The notes below the pieces were generated by a model, which was not told the origin of the DNA, did no database searches, and worked only from the letters and a program-made list of their open reading frames with translations. A program made the position numbers and the translations under genes. Positions 15,836 to 24,887 of a stretch of DNA of 64,000 bases are shown here, piece by piece; the stretch's first letter is position 1; each line of letters starts with the position of its first letter. Source of the stretch: Shewanella sp. UCD-KL12 (GTDB taxonomy: Bacteria > Pseudomonadota > Gammaproteobacteria > Enterobacterales > Shewanellaceae); NCBI RefSeq assembly GCF_001957125.1, contig NZ_MPHJ01000013.1:62001-126000 (forward strand). The letters run 5' to 3'.

Positions 15836-16336
15836 TCACCTACCAGTCTTAGACTCGAATCGAGCCCTGTTGCCAGCGTAAGCTGTCACGGGGCTTATTT
15901 CGTTTTCAACACGAAAAACTGAGATGGCGTACTGAGACTGCCCTGCTACTGTCACTCGCTTTTTACTATTAAACATCAACCCTTGTCTGTAGTGCTGATT
16001 GCTAACATTTGATGCTATTTCAGAAGTGGCATGAAACGATAAGCTTAAAATTTCAGCGCATTCTACCCAACTCGCGCCATCTTTGGTCATTCGAGCTTTC
16101 ATTACATGTGATATGAATGAACCTGTGATCGTGATACCTCTGATATCTTGAGCATCCAACCCCCACTCATGCTCATTAGAGAGCTTTAAGATTCGGTTCT
16201 TCTGTTTTTTCGTCGGCAGATAAGTAAAAAAGCCGGCTTTCCAAACATGATCTGGAAATTGAGCGTCATTATGTACTAGTTCGACATAATGATAAAAAGC
16301 ATCTTTAAGCGCTTCTGAGCCTGTTTTATTCAACAA
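15836..16336 (-). CDS. Hypothetical protein
   Basis: 166 residues, soluble and basic, with FISHVMKAR near the middle and a C-terminal strand region ending in Arg-rich sequence. The His/Arg/Thr pattern recalls small phage-type nuclease folds, but I cannot place it with confidence. It stands alone with about 250 noncoding bases on the upstream side. Confidence 0.6.
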   Translation of the reverse strand: MLNKTGSEALKDAFYHYVELVHNDAQFPDHVWKAGFFTYLPTKKQKNRILKLSNEHEWGLDAQDIRGITITGSFISHVMKARMTKDGASWVECAEILSLSFHATSEIASNVSNQHYRQGLMFNSKKRVTVAGQSQYAISVFRVENEISPVTAYAGNRARFESKTGR

Positions 16337-16580
16337 TTACCATACCTTAAAAAGTAATCTGACAACCTGTAACACACGATAAATGTTAGGCTAACACAGC
16401 TCGCGCTTCTCTTAAATCGAAATGCTCATCAACTTTTAAATATGCGACTTTCTCTTATGAATATTGATATTGCGATTTGTATTGGGGGGAGGTAAGCAAT
16501 TTGTAAAGTCAGGTACATGCCCTTAGCTAATGAAGCCAGGGCAGCGAAATAACCTTGTATTAGGCCGAAGGTTTATCTCT

Positions 16581-17153
16581 TCATTGGATTTGATTAAGGC
16601 TAACCACTGCTAGCGTTCCTTTAGAAGACTTTAGGTTTGCATTGAACGCCTTTTGCTCATTTATCCTTGCGATTAATTCATTGACCTTGCTAGGCGTGAT
16701 ATATAGCTCAATTGGCTCCTTCTGATAGCCACCAACAAAAACTGCATCCAGTTCTTGCTGGTGGGCCACTATCACTCCTACCGCATTGCTTCCTGGAGAT
16801 CCAACATATCGAGATTCGAGGTTGTGATTTACATATAGTTCTTCGAGCAAACTATAGAAAGGCTCAGAACCGCATGGCTTGTGCTTTGGGCTGATGATAG
16901 GTTTATGAAGATTTAGTAAATACTGCTCTAAGTCGTAGCGTTTTAATTTTGAATATTTCCTGATTATCTCAAAGTCTGACCCAAATGCTCTCAAGTTCCT
17001 ACATTTAGAAATCTGCCCAATATACGTGGTTAGGATCTTATTTCTTTGTTCAATAGAATAGTGGCCCTTTTGGTTAATTGTCAGATAAAGGTGGATTAAG
17101 CACAGTTCAGCTATGTAGGTAAAGCTATGGGGTTTTGAAATAGATATTTTCAC
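16581..17153 (-). CDS. Hypothetical protein
   Basis: 190 residues, soluble, with a helical N-terminal half (TYIAELCLIHLYLTINQKGH) and a C-terminal half of short strands. No family recognised. It stands alone and lies next to the transposon-relic region, so it may be an acquired cargo gene. Confidence 0.55.
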   Translation of the reverse strand: MKISISKPHSFTYIAELCLIHLYLTINQKGHYSIEQRNKILTTYIGQISKCRNLRAFGSDFEIIRKYSKLKRYDLEQYLLNLHKPIISPKHKPCGSEPFYSLLEELYVNHNLESRYVGSPGSNAVGVIVAHQQELDAVFVGGYQKEPIELYITPSKVNELIARINEQKAFNANLKSSKGTLAVVSLNQIQ

Positions 17154-17227
17154 AATCTGCCTCAGAATAATTTCTATACTAGAATTTTGCTTCTATGAAG
17201 CTTATACAACCTAAGATGTAGGCTGTT

Positions 17228-17431
17228 TTAAGTGCTTGGAACTGAAGCACGTTTATTTCTAAGTTGGGCATTCCTGTTCATTTTTCGCTTGTGCTCTTTC
17301 ATTGCGTACTTAAATAACTCAATTGTGAATATGGTTTTTCGATTATTACAACGAGTTGTCACTGGCTGTGGTTTAGGCTTTGAAAACTCTTGAGGATCAA
17401 ACCATTGGTAAGCCCCTAGAACAGTAGACAC
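17228..17431 (-). CDS. Small basic protein
   Basis: 67 residues, strongly basic (many Lys, Arg, Asn), with RCNNRKTIFTIELFKYAMKE in the middle. No family recognised and no clear ribosome site, so it could be a fragment of a larger decayed gene. Confidence 0.4.
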   Translation of the reverse strand: MSTVLGAYQWFDPQEFSKPKPQPVTTRCNNRKTIFTIELFKYAMKEHKRKMNRNAQLRNKRASVPST

Positions 17432-17470
17432 TTCATAGAGTTATAATGAATCAAAAATATGAGGTGTTAC

Positions 17471-17563
17471 ATGCGCGGAAAACGATATATCGATGAGTTC
17501 AAAATCGAAGCTGTTAAACAGGTCACGGAGCCACGGGGTTTTCATGAACATTTTCTGACCTGA
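17471..17563 (+). pseudogene. IS3-family transposase OrfA fragment
   Basis: The frame starts MRGKRYIDEFKIEAVKQVTE, the typical first 20 residues of IS3-family OrfA (helix-turn-helix start). It then departs from the family and stops after 31 codons. The rest of the insertion sequence is missing. Confidence 0.75.
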
Positions 17564-17795
17564 AGTGAGCCTTAAAAGCCTGATTTTTTTATGGAAAAAG
17601 TTAGTTCATCTGTTAAACAGCGGCAGCTAGTGTAAATTAGCTTTATTCTATCCATTTTATTTCTGAATTCTCGAATTTTAGGCGCAACTATCCTCTCATT
17701 TCTAAACTAGTTTACCTAGCTATACAAACAATAGGGTCACTAGATAATCTAAATCCCAGCCGACACGCTTTAAATTGGACCGGACGCCTACAATC

Positions 17796-17900
17796 TAGTC
17801 TCTCTGTACGGCTAAAGTTTGGAAGAGCGTAAAGCTCGTCTATTTCGGATTCACTTAGAATTTGAATCCTTTTAGTAGTTAGTTTATTGATGATGGGCAA
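17796..17900 (-). pseudogene. Tn3-family transposase N-terminal fragment
   Basis: On the reverse strand the residues LSESEIDELYALPNFSRTER match the N-terminal DUF4158 region of Tn3-family transposases. The match ends abruptly and unrelated residues follow. Only about 35 of roughly 1,000 residues remain. Confidence 0.7.
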
Positions 17901-17952
17901 CCATTCTTGTTGATTTTCATCATCATAACTTATGATATTGGTTGAAAAACTC

Positions 17953-17990
17953 TCTTAAGGTTAATTTCGAGGGGATGGGCGCAAAACCCC
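17953..17990 (-). mobile_element. Tn3-family terminal inverted repeat
   Basis: Read on the reverse strand, this 38-bp block starts GGGGTTTTGCGCCC and ends CTTAAGA, the GGGG...TAAG pattern of Tn3-family ends. It lies 52 bp from the transposase fragment. It ends exactly where a 97-bp repeat begins at 17991. Confidence 0.65.
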
Positions 17991-18087
17991 TATAAGATAG
18001 ATTTGTACGAGCGCTCCACTTAGTGCATTGAACTTGTGTACTTAATCACCTACTTTATTTATCGCTTACACGATATACGTTGTACTT
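17991..18087 (+). repeat. 97-bp direct repeat, left copy
   Basis: Matches 25071-25167 with a single difference (A at 18070, C at 25150). In the right copy this sequence holds the ends of two converging small genes. Here both genes are cut off, on the left by the Tn3 end and on the right by unrelated sequence. Confidence 0.9.
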
Positions 18088-18119
18088 ACTATATATTCAC
18101 ATACTAACAAGGAAGTTTG

Positions 18120-18518
18120 ATGAAAACTGGTAGAAATGACCTTTGCCCATGCGGTAGTGGCTCAAAATTTAAAAAGTGCTGTATTAATACCATCACACCT
18201 TCGATTCCCAGCTCACAGCTTATGGACGCCGTTCGCCCCAGATTGATTGAATTAATTAAAAGCGAAGATCAATATCTTGACTTGTTTAGATCCCTCAAAC
18301 GTGGGCAGATTTATCTTGTGGCAACTGAGGGAGAGCAAACTATGCATTTGATTCTCAATGAACAAGAATATTTGGATATGATGCCAATTGAAGATAGAAA
18401 GCCTTTAGCGACAAGGCTGGCGCTGTATGAGAAAGAAAAAGTAGTTGCTTACACAGAAGATACAGGTGGTTTTATGACTTACGCATTTACTGATGAAGAA
18501 GTATTGAGGTGTAGATAA
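18120..18518 (+). CDS. SEC-C motif protein
   Basis: 132 residues with an N-terminal SEC-C zinc-binding motif, [18 protein letters not shown], as at the end of SecA and in many stand-alone small proteins, where it binds zinc and mediates protein or nucleic-acid contacts. The rest is helical and acidic. ATG at 18120 follows AAGGAAG; a TTG three bases earlier is less likely. First gene of the small-gene region. Confidence 0.75.
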   Translation: MKTGRNDLCPCGSGSKFKKCCINTITPSIPSSQLMDAVRPRLIELIKSEDQYLDLFRSLKRGQIYLVATEGEQTMHLILNEQEYLDMMPIEDRKPLATRLALYEKEKVVAYTEDTGGFMTYAFTDEEVLRCR

Positions 18519-18622
18519 GAAAAGTATTTCGGCTACGAATGCTCAGTCTGTAATAGTTCATTTGTTACTTCCACTTTCAAGACTGAGCTTGTGTTGATTC
18601 TGTTGCAATTGAGGATATTTAT

Positions 18623-18982
18623 ATGTTGAAAGAAAGGATGCTTAGAAGTGCAGGAGATTTTCCCAACAGGACTGTAGTTGAGTACGCCACTGTATTAGCA
18701 AAGATGATGCATAAGGATTTGCCGAAAAATTTGCAGGATAATCTTAGTGCAGGCGAGTCTATGGTCTCTTTATCCTTTTCCCCTACGGGGCGCTTGACCT
18801 ACAAGAAGCTTTGTCTTGATAGTGTTGAACTTGCTGATGCATTTTCCGAACACCTCAAATCCTTGGTAGCTAAGCGCAGTTATAATGTTGAAATTTCTGT
18901 ACTGGTACAAACTTCAACTTGGACAAAAAGAACCACAGCCAAGCGGAAAGAACACTCGGAAATGGTTAGAAGAAAACTATAG
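18623..18982 (+). CDS. Hypothetical protein
   Basis: 119 residues, basic, helical, no family recognised; TTGAGGA precedes the ATG. The C-terminus is rich in Lys, Arg and Thr, which may indicate nucleic-acid binding. Confidence 0.55.
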   Translation: MLKERMLRSAGDFPNRTVVEYATVLAKMMHKDLPKNLQDNLSAGESMVSLSFSPTGRLTYKKLCLDSVELADAFSEHLKSLVAKRSYNVEISVLVQTSTWTKRTTAKRKEHSEMVRRKL

Positions 18983-18993
18983 GGGAATATGTT

Positions 18994-19149
18994 ATGGGTA
19001 CCAAGAATGAATCCGTTTGTAGCACTCATTGCATGAAGTGTGATCATGGTAAAAATTATGATGAAGATGATCTAGTGCCAGAGTCTTGTCCTGTTTGCGG
19101 TGAGCATAAAGAATTTACGATTTTGCATCTAGACTCTCTTCAAAGCTGA
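18994..19149 (+). CDS. Small zinc-ribbon protein, 51 aa
   Basis: 51 residues with two metal-binding pairs, CSTHCMKC near the start and CPVCGEH later, the spacing of a small zinc ribbon. TAGGGGAAT precedes the ATG. No family name can be assigned. Confidence 0.55.
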   Translation: MGTKNESVCSTHCMKCDHGKNYDEDDLVPESCPVCGEHKEFTILHLDSLQS

Positions 19150-19156
19150 TAAAGTG

Positions 19157-19303
19157 ATGGATTTATCGGGTATTGCAATAACTGAAGGTGCGCTGTCTCA
19201 TGAGGGGGAATTGCAATATTATCGTGATGATCTTACTCAATTTGCTCAAGAGTTGGCGGCTTCTCACGACTTAGATCGCGTGGTGAAGCGCATCGCTTTT
19301 TGA
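19157..19303 (+). CDS. Small frame, possibly a gene remnant
   Basis: 48 residues, acidic and helical (YYRDDLTQFAQELAASHDLD). The ribosome site is weak. The following 150 bases continue to look like decayed coding sequence in another frame, so this may be the surviving part of a frameshifted gene. Confidence 0.3.
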   Translation: MDLSGIAITEGALSHEGELQYYRDDLTQFAQELAASHDLDRVVKRIAF

Positions 19304-19461
19304 CTCACATTGAAGTAGCTACTATCGATAAATACGTATTATTTTAAGATTGTCACCCAAAAATTTGATTGAATTGACTCGTGTCCTTGCAGGGGCTTTA
19401 GCAAAGCTAAGTGATCATCCAAAGGTGACATTTTCGATTAATTTGTAATGTAGGATATAGC

Positions 19462-19836
19462 ATGAAAAAGCATGGAATGATTAGATGGTTGCTATCGATA
19501 GCATGTATTGCGTTCACCGGTTGTAGCGACCCTTCTATAGAAGCTGAACAATTAGAGCTGAAAGCTACTGCTGAACGTTTACAAACACAACTCAGAGATC
19601 GTGTTATCTACTTAGAAGAACAAGAAAAGCTCCACGGCGAATTAGCTGTATTGTTTGATGTTCAAGGGCAGCAGATAGCCAAAGATTGGAATGATGCTTT
19701 GAGTTATTGTGAAGACCAAAATACAGAAAAATGCAAACAACTAAGAGAATCGATAAATAGCTTTAAAGTTGCAGTATCTAACAATGTAAAAATTACACAA
19801 GAAGCGGCTGAAAAAGTTTTACTCGATAGCAAATAG
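19462..19836 (+). CDS. Putative lipoprotein
   Basis: 124 residues. A basic start, a hydrophobic core and the lipobox FTGC (Cys at about 21) indicate a type II signal peptide and lipid attachment. The mature part is a charged helix (coiled-coil-like, about residues 30-70). Leader GGATATAGC lies directly before the ATG, one of the shared junctions of this region. Confidence 0.7.
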   Translation: MKKHGMIRWLLSIACIAFTGCSDPSIEAEQLELKATAERLQTQLRDRVIYLEEQEKLHGELAVLFDVQGQQIAKDWNDALSYCEDQNTEKCKQLRESINSFKVAVSNNVKITQEAAEKVLLDSK

Positions 19837-19849
19837 CGATAAAGGAAAC

Positions 19850-19913
19850 AGAGCATCTATTTAATTACAGTGTAATTATTTAGTTCAAATATCATAGGAT
19901 ACTAAGGGGTAAT
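19850..19913 (+). repeat. Diverged intergenic repeat, copy 1
   Basis: Shares 26 identical bases (19865-19890) and several flanking matches with 21522-21585. It begins GGAAACAGA, like the start junctions of this region, and contains the palindrome TTACAGTGTAA. Confidence 0.65.
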
Positions 19914-20075
19914 TATCTGGCTTTTGCCTATGGCATTCAATGAGTGCTATTCACAAAAGCAAACTGTTTAGCTGGTTTTAAATTGCTTTCTCAAATCTTT
20001 CTAAAACTGCCGATTTGCTGCCGTAAGCCGCTTAAATTATTCAATTCAGTTAAACAACGAAACGGAGTTCTATCT

Positions 20076-20198
20076 ATGCAAGATCCAATGGACAAAATTT
20101 GCGATGGTTGTGAGCAAATGGGGAGCAATTGCGAGTGTAATTATTGTGTCGAATGTAACGAAAAAGAACATGATTGCATCTGCGAGCCAGATAACTAG
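20076..20198 (+). CDS. Small Cys-rich protein, 40 aa
   Basis: 40 residues with nine cysteines in closely spaced pairs (CDGCEQ, CECNYCVEC, CIC), a likely metal-binding peptide. ACGGAG precedes the ATG at 20076; a longer frame from 19944 has no such support. Confidence 0.5.
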   Translation: MQDPMDKICDGCEQMGSNCECNYCVECNEKEHDCICEPDN

Positions 20199-20319
20199 CC
20201 AAACATTTTTCTAAACTGAACTATAGCCGTTGACCGCAGAACAAAATTTTTGCTCCAGGTCATCGGCTCACAGGTTCGTTTGTAGACCGAGATCTTAATT
20301 TTCTATGATGGGATACAGC

Positions 20320-20724
20320 ATGGAAACCACCCTTTTTTTAAGGACGATATTTTGTTGCTCCAATAGAAAATACAAGCATAACACCTTACAACTTGGCGGT
20401 AATGGTCAGACATTTGTTATCGTAAATGGAGAAGAGTTTTGGATAGTTAAAGCCGAGAATCAGCGAGAAGCGCTCGATAAATTGGTATCGCAAATATGGA
20501 ACAATTCGCATTTCGACTATCGGATAAATGGTTGCGGGTGGGGTGATTTCGAATACATCGTTGCAACGCTGAAAAAGCCTGTACTCAGCTACCAAGAACA
20601 TACTGGTACTGACACTGAATACCTAAAGTTACTCGCTACAGTCAAAGGCAGTGAAAGCGTTTACATAGCGGAAGAGTATATCGATCCAGAAGATTATGAA
20701 TTGTATCCATCTATGCCAATTTAA
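20320..20724 (+). CDS. Hypothetical protein
   Basis: 134 residues, no family recognised; alternating strands and helices (GQTFVIVNGEEFWIVKAENQ). The ATG at 20320 is used because GGATACAGC precedes it; an ATG at 20305 lies before the junction. Confidence 0.6.
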   Translation: METTLFLRTIFCCSNRKYKHNTLQLGGNGQTFVIVNGEEFWIVKAENQREALDKLVSQIWNNSHFDYRINGCGWGDFEYIVATLKKPVLSYQEHTGTDTEYLKLLATVKGSESVYIAEEYIDPEDYELYPSMPI

Positions 20725-20735
20725 AATCAAGATCA

Positions 20736-20983
20736 TAAAGTAGGAAATACCGATGGAATTTTCAGGTCAGTTTTTTGCTGTGTTACCTACCGATCCGATT
20801 GGTCTAACGCCCGTTCGAGTCACCTCGGTAAACGTAGATAATTTTACTGTTGTACAGCCGAACAATTGTCTAATTAATGTGTCTCTATTGGAGTCGCACG
20901 AACCTTGCGGTGTATGGTCTGTGAACGAGGGTAATGCAGAGTTTGCTGCGCTACCATTTTAATATTTTGATGATGGGAAAATT
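20736..20983 (+). repeat. 248-bp exact duplication, copy 1
   Basis: Appears base-for-base identical to 24640-24887 and contains a complete 69-codon gene with its ribosome site. The lack of differences suggests a recent copy or ongoing gene conversion. Confidence 0.95.
20753..20962 (+). CDS. Small protein, 69 aa (duplicated copy 1)
   Basis: 69 residues, beta-rich (VRVTSVNVDNFTVVQPNNCL), identical to the product of 24657-24866. TAGGAAATACC precedes the ATG. No family recognised. Confidence 0.65.
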   Translation: MEFSGQFFAVLPTDPIGLTPVRVTSVNVDNFTVVQPNNCLINVSLLESHEPCGVWSVNEGNAEFAALPF

Positions 20984-20989
20984 GCACAC

Positions 20990-21304
20990 ATGAAAACAAG
21001 TGAATTAATCAAGTTACTCGGCACATTTTTGCCTTCATCACCAGTAAAAGTGTCAATTGATGGTGAGCTAAATCCTATAGGTAAGGTTTACCATGAGCCG
21101 TCTAATACGTTCATACAAGCGGGCAATGGAGGTGAAATTGCTACAGTGTTCGATCTAATAGAACGGTTGAATGCAATTGATAAATCAGTTCCATTCGATG
21201 CTTCAGTTGTATCAGGGGATGATTGGAATTATATGGTCGTGCAAGGAGTATCTACAGTCGGTGAAGCACTTGTAATTAGTCTGTCAGAACCAGTATTTGG
21301 TTGA
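20990..21304 (+). CDS. Hypothetical protein
   Basis: 104 residues, soluble, starting MKTSELIKLLGTFLPSSPVK. The pattern of a helical start followed by VSIDGELNPIGKV recalls small phage-encoded proteins of unknown role. Its ATG lies just beyond the right end of the exact duplication. Confidence 0.6.
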   Translation: MKTSELIKLLGTFLPSSPVKVSIDGELNPIGKVYHEPSNTFIQAGNGGEIATVFDLIERLNAIDKSVPFDASVVSGDDWNYMVVQGVSTVGEALVISLSEPVFG

Positions 21305-21331
21305 ATTATCTTATAGAGGGGTATTCGTCTT

Positions 21332-21511
21332 ATGAAAGATTGGTTAAGAACACGGTTTGAGGTCGGATTAATACGCTTAGCTAGATTGATATTGATTGGC
21401 AGGAACGTACCAAGATCATCTGTAGTGAGCCGAAGCGATAATAACGATATGTGGTCTATGGCGGAGAAATTAGAGGCCATAGAATTGCGCATGTTAAGCA
21501 AATATGAATGA
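21332..21511 (+). CDS. Small protein, 59 aa
   Basis: 59 residues, amphipathic, basic N-terminal half (RTRFEVGLIRLARLILIG) and acidic C-terminus. TAGAGGGG lies upstream of the ATG. No family recognised. Confidence 0.5.
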   Translation: MKDWLRTRFEVGLIRLARLILIGRNVPRSSVVSRSDNNDMWSMAEKLEAIELRMLSKYE

Positions 21512-21521
21512 TGGGAAACAG

Positions 21522-21585
21522 ATCAACTCCATTGAGTTACAGTGTAATTATTTAGTTCAAATGTCATAAGATAATTGAGGGCGTT
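21522..21585 (+). repeat. Diverged intergenic repeat, copy 2
   Basis: Second copy of the 19850-19913 repeat; the core at 21537-21562 is identical. Confidence 0.65.
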
Positions 21586-21753
21586 CATTAACGCATTAAA
21601 AGTCTCTGCGAAAGCATACTTAAGGGGAGTACAAACCCCTTCCTCTACCAAAAATTGCTTAATAGTAATAAAGGAAAAAAGAGTTTCTCTGCTAAATGCC
21701 TAGGTTCTTGGGGCAGTCCAGTAGTGTATTTACACTTTTACTAAAGGGTATCT

Positions 21754-22761
21754 ATGGAATCATTAAAACAAAAATCATTATGGGAATGGATGGAGCTACT
21801 ATTTATTCCAGCGGCATTGTTAATCTGTGGATATTTTTTGAATGTAAGCCAAGCAACACGGCAACAGGAGATAGAGAATAAACGTATAGAGGCCCAATTA
21901 AAGCTAGAGAATAAACGTACAGAGACTCAATTAAAACTAGAGGAAAAACGATATATATCCCAAGCTAAATTCGAACGAAACAAGTTTAATATAGAGAGAC
22001 TTCATAATTTTCAGTACTTAATCATAGGTTTAATGGCTAACAATGGGCTCGGTAGAGCAAATTCTAGTTTAGCTACAGTGGAAGCCGCTACAGCATTGAC
22101 AATTTCAACTCTTACCCAGTTAGGTGGTAATGAAAAAGGTCAGTTGATAATTTTTTTGTACTCGTTAAATTTGATAGCGAAAGAGAGCCCTATAATATCT
22201 TTAGAAGGAGCAGATCTATCGAACATTAGCTTTACAACGCATTTTATGGACAGTGTTAATCTTAGTGGGATAAACCTTAAAGGCTCATTACTTAATAGTG
22301 CCGATTTCTGGAGAGTTAATTTGTCTAACTCTGATTTGTCACACACGTATTTAGTGGACTCTAATTTTGGCAAGGCTAATGTGTCTTTGTCAAATATATC
22401 ACACTCTAATTTAAATAATGCAAGGTTTACTAATGCAAATATGGCTGGTGTAGATTTGTCAAATTCGTCGCTCGTTGATAATGATATGTCATACTCTAAT
22501 TTATCCAATGCGAAAATTTTAAATTGTGAAATCATGGATGTAGACCTGCACGGTACCGATATAGAACATGCGGAAATAAGCTTCTTGCCATTTGGTAATC
22601 CATACTATTCAGTAGAGAAGGCTATACGAGACGCAGCCAAAAGCTTGTATCGTGCAAAGAACTTTGAAAATGCCGCTTACAAAGGAGAATTGAAATTAGA
22701 AATGAAAAAAATCATTGATGAAATCAATAGTGAAGTCACTAATTTTAGAGTGATTGACTAA
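21754..22761 (+). CDS. Membrane-anchored pentapeptide-repeat protein
   Basis: 335 residues. One membrane span at about 12-32 (LLFIPAALLICGYFL) is followed by a charged coiled-coil (about 35-80, many E/K/R/Q) and then about 20 pentapeptide repeats of the A(D/N)LXX type (about 150-270), e.g. LSNSDLSHTYLVDSNFGKAN. These fold into a right-handed square beta-helix. Some relatives mimic DNA and protect gyrase; others have no known role, and no quinolone-resistance claim is justified here. The ATG follows AAAGGGTATCT. Confidence 0.8.
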   Translation: MESLKQKSLWEWMELLFIPAALLICGYFLNVSQATRQQEIENKRIEAQLKLENKRTETQLKLEEKRYISQAKFERNKFNIERLHNFQYLIIGLMANNGLGRANSSLATVEAATALTISTLTQLGGNEKGQLIIFLYSLNLIAKESPIISLEGADLSNISFTTHFMDSVNLSGINLKGSLLNSADFWRVNLSNSDLSHTYLVDSNFGKANVSLSNISHSNLNNARFTNANMAGVDLSNSSLVDNDMSYSNLSNAKILNCEIMDVDLHGTDIEHAEISFLPFGNPYYSVEKAIRDAAKSLYRAKNFENAAYKGELKLEMKKIIDEINSEVTNFRVID

Positions 22762-22808
22762 CTTGAGTCATAATTATCCTAATCCCCTTTTTATGGGAAA
22801 GAGAGTAC

Positions 22809-22997
22809 ATGGATTTAAGCGATAAAAGGCGTGAGATCAGCATCATATCTCTAACGACTGCCGCTAGCATGATTGAAGATTATGTCAGTTCTGGGGTTAC
22901 AACTGAAGATATCGATCTAAGCGATGATGAAATCGAAATGCTCGGTACTGAGAACAAAAAACGGCTGCTAAATTACGAGCTATGGCAGCAAAACTAG
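22809..22997 (+). CDS. Small acidic protein, 62 aa
   Basis: 62 residues, acidic and helical (GVTTEDIDLSDDEIEMLGTE). GAAAGAG precedes the ATG. No family recognised. Confidence 0.5.
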   Translation: MDLSDKRREISIISLTTAASMIEDYVSSGVTTEDIDLSDDEIEMLGTENKKRLLNYELWQQN

Positions 22998-23021
22998 AAA
23001 AATCTTGATATGGGATACAGC

Positions 23022-23273
23022 ATGGCTCGAATCAAACTCCGACTGATCGATGAGATTACAGGCAGAGAAATAGGCAACATGCTTGTAGATGTTGAAAGCA
23101 TTGAAACTGTAATTGAATACGATGAACCAAAGAATGTTGACCACTGTTCGATGATTACCATGAAGCCAGTTATTGATGGTTCAGATGGCAATGGCGGCTT
23201 TAAAATGCAAAGTACATATCATGTTGCACAGTCAGTAAATGAGATTGAAGCATTAATTGAAAATGCACAATGA
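23022..23273 (+). CDS. Small protein, 83 aa
   Basis: 83 residues, mixed strands and helices, starting MARIKLRLIDEITGREIGNM. The start is taken after GGATACAGC. Converging neighbours overlap or abut (the next junction begins three bases after the stop). No family recognised. Confidence 0.55.
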   Translation: MARIKLRLIDEITGREIGNMLVDVESIETVIEYDEPKNVDHCSMITMKPVIDGSDGNGGFKMQSTYHVAQSVNEIEALIENAQ

Positions 23274-23283
23274 AGGAAATAGC

Positions 23284-23481
23284 ATGGTTGTCTTTGCTAA
23301 AAAACTCAATAAACAATGGCGTGTATCGTTTGAAAATTATGAGCGAATTAGCGGTTTTGGGCCTTTATTTCAAGAAGAAATAGACTCTGGTCAATGCGAC
23401 GTAGAAGAGGCTTGGTCAAGGAATATCAAGTTTTTGGAAGATGTGTTTGCTGATGTTTCACACGTAAGACCGCCACAATAG
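23284..23481 (+). CDS. Small protein, 65 aa
   Basis: 65 residues starting MVVFAKKLNKQWRVSFENYE, with junction GGAAATAGC before the ATG. No family recognised. Confidence 0.5.
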   Translation: MVVFAKKLNKQWRVSFENYERISGFGPLFQEEIDSGQCDVEEAWSRNIKFLEDVFADVSHVRPPQ

Positions 23482-23503
23482 TTAATAATGGATACAACAT
23501 GCC

Positions 23504-23923
23504 ATGAGTCTAGCGGCACAAGAAAGCAAATCAGATCTGCGAAAAGCAAAGGTTTTATATATTGAGGCTCGTAGAAACTTACAAATAGCAATCACAACAC
23601 CTCCAAGCATGAAAGTAGAGTCGTTTGTTTCTTGGGAGCAACAGGAACGCTCGATTAGTGGCGGTTGTCACCATAATCATGATTGCGGGCTCAGTAGTTG
23701 GTTTTTTGTGCGAGATAACGAAGTGTGGTCATTAAATTCTGATTCGTCCGACGGTGGGTGTTGGAACTCTAAAGGTCCACTAGTTAGTGGATACAAGTCT
23801 GCGATGACTAAATGCATCATGAATGCCCTTGAAGAGTTGGATAGCAGGAGAGAAGTTCTTGATGCTGCCGAATTGAAATTTCGTGCAGAGAGTTATGGCT
23901 ATGAACGCAAAAGAATGAAATAG
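23504..23923 (+). CDS. Hypothetical protein
   Basis: 139 residues, with a His/Cys cluster (SGGCHHNHDCGLSSW) near the middle that could bind metal, and helical ends. The junction GGATACAAC is followed by an ATG at 23499 that stops after one codon (ATG CCA TGA); the real frame starts at the overlapping ATG at 23504. Its stop TAG forms the beginning of the next TAGGATACAGC junction. Confidence 0.55.
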   Translation: MSLAAQESKSDLRKAKVLYIEARRNLQIAITTPPSMKVESFVSWEQQERSISGGCHHNHDCGLSSWFFVRDNEVWSLNSDSSDGGCWNSKGPLVSGYKSAMTKCIMNALEELDSRREVLDAAELKFRAESYGYERKRMK

Positions 23924-24213
23924 GATACAGCATGTACTATGTAGATCTTTTTCTGGAAAGCTAGACTGTAGATTTTTGACTCTGGAAAACCCAATTGGGA
24001 ATCCAGCTTAAAGCCTTTTAATCGCTTATTCTAAAAGGCTTTGAAGTGGATTTAACAAGCGAAGTGCGTTAGTTGAACTCTGGACATTGTTCCAGATAAT
24101 TAGCGCTTAGAATCAGTTTTAGGGCCGTTTTGGTCAAACTCTGGAAAAGTCTTACGCCCATTGCCAGGGCAAGGTTTCCAGACTTCCTCCAGAACGCTAC
24201 CTACGGAGTATGC
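23924..24213. other. Gap with an empty start junction
   Basis: GGATACAGC-ATG at 23923-23934 leads into a frame of only ten codons, so this junction is no longer attached to a gene. CTCTGGAAAA/CTCTGGACAT-like direct repeats occur between 23980 and 24150. No gene is seen. Confidence 0.5.
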
Positions 24214-24642
24214 ATGATGTTAGATAGATATTTTATCGATGCGAAAGGTGGTAATACAGAACCGCATAAGCAAGCTTTTCAGCTAGCGCTAGTCCAGGCG
24301 AAATTAAAGAAAACAAACATAACACTTGTAGTTCCGACTAAAGACCGACTTAGTGTAGGAATTATTCGCGATTTAGTTGGTGGGGGTTCTAGTAAGCAGC
24401 TAGCGAAGGGTAACATCATCAATTATTCAGGGATTGAAATAAGGCCTGCATCTGAGCGAACGCTAAAGCACGATGATATCAACGGAGTAATTTTCGCATT
24501 ATGGTTGGGGGAAAGCGGATTAGAGCGAGTTGATGCATGTTCTAATGCTCAGGCTATAGTCGCAGTACATTGGGCCCTTGGTGCTGTTTTAGAGTGGGCA
24601 TCGAAACACAACGCGACGGATCTTTCTTGGTCTAAAAGCTAA
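24214..24642 (+). CDS. Hypothetical protein
   Basis: 142 residues, soluble alpha/beta (ITLVVPTKDRLSVGIIRDLV; INGVIFALWLGESGLERV). The pattern suggests a small Rossmann-like fold but I cannot name it. The ATG at 24214 with GGAG in front is preferred to a longer frame from 24130 that begins in repeated noncoding sequence. Confidence 0.6.
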   Translation: MMLDRYFIDAKGGNTEPHKQAFQLALVQAKLKKTNITLVVPTKDRLSVGIIRDLVGGGSSKQLAKGNIINYSGIEIRPASERTLKHDDINGVIFALWLGESGLERVDACSNAQAIVAVHWALGAVLEWASKHNATDLSWSKS

Positions 24643-24887
24643 AGTAGGAAATACCGATGGAATTTTCAGGTCAGTTTTTTGCTGTGTTACCTACCGATCC
24701 GATTGGTCTAACGCCCGTTCGAGTCACCTCGGTAAACGTAGATAATTTTACTGTTGTACAGCCGAACAATTGTCTAATTAATGTGTCTCTATTGGAGTCG
24801 CACGAACCTTGCGGTGTATGGTCTGTGAACGAGGGTAATGCAGAGTTTGCTGCGCTACCATTTTAATATTTTGATGATGGGAAAATT
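24640..24887 (+). repeat. 248-bp exact duplication, copy 2
   Basis: Identical to 20736-20983, offset 3,904 bp. Its right end supplies the start codon region of the gene at 24874. Confidence 0.95.
24657..24866 (+). CDS. Small protein, 69 aa (duplicated copy 2)
   Basis: Identical in sequence to the product of 20753-20962, with the same ribosome site. Confidence 0.65.
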   Translation: MEFSGQFFAVLPTDPIGLTPVRVTSVNVDNFTVVQPNNCLINVSLLESHEPCGVWSVNEGNAEFAALPF

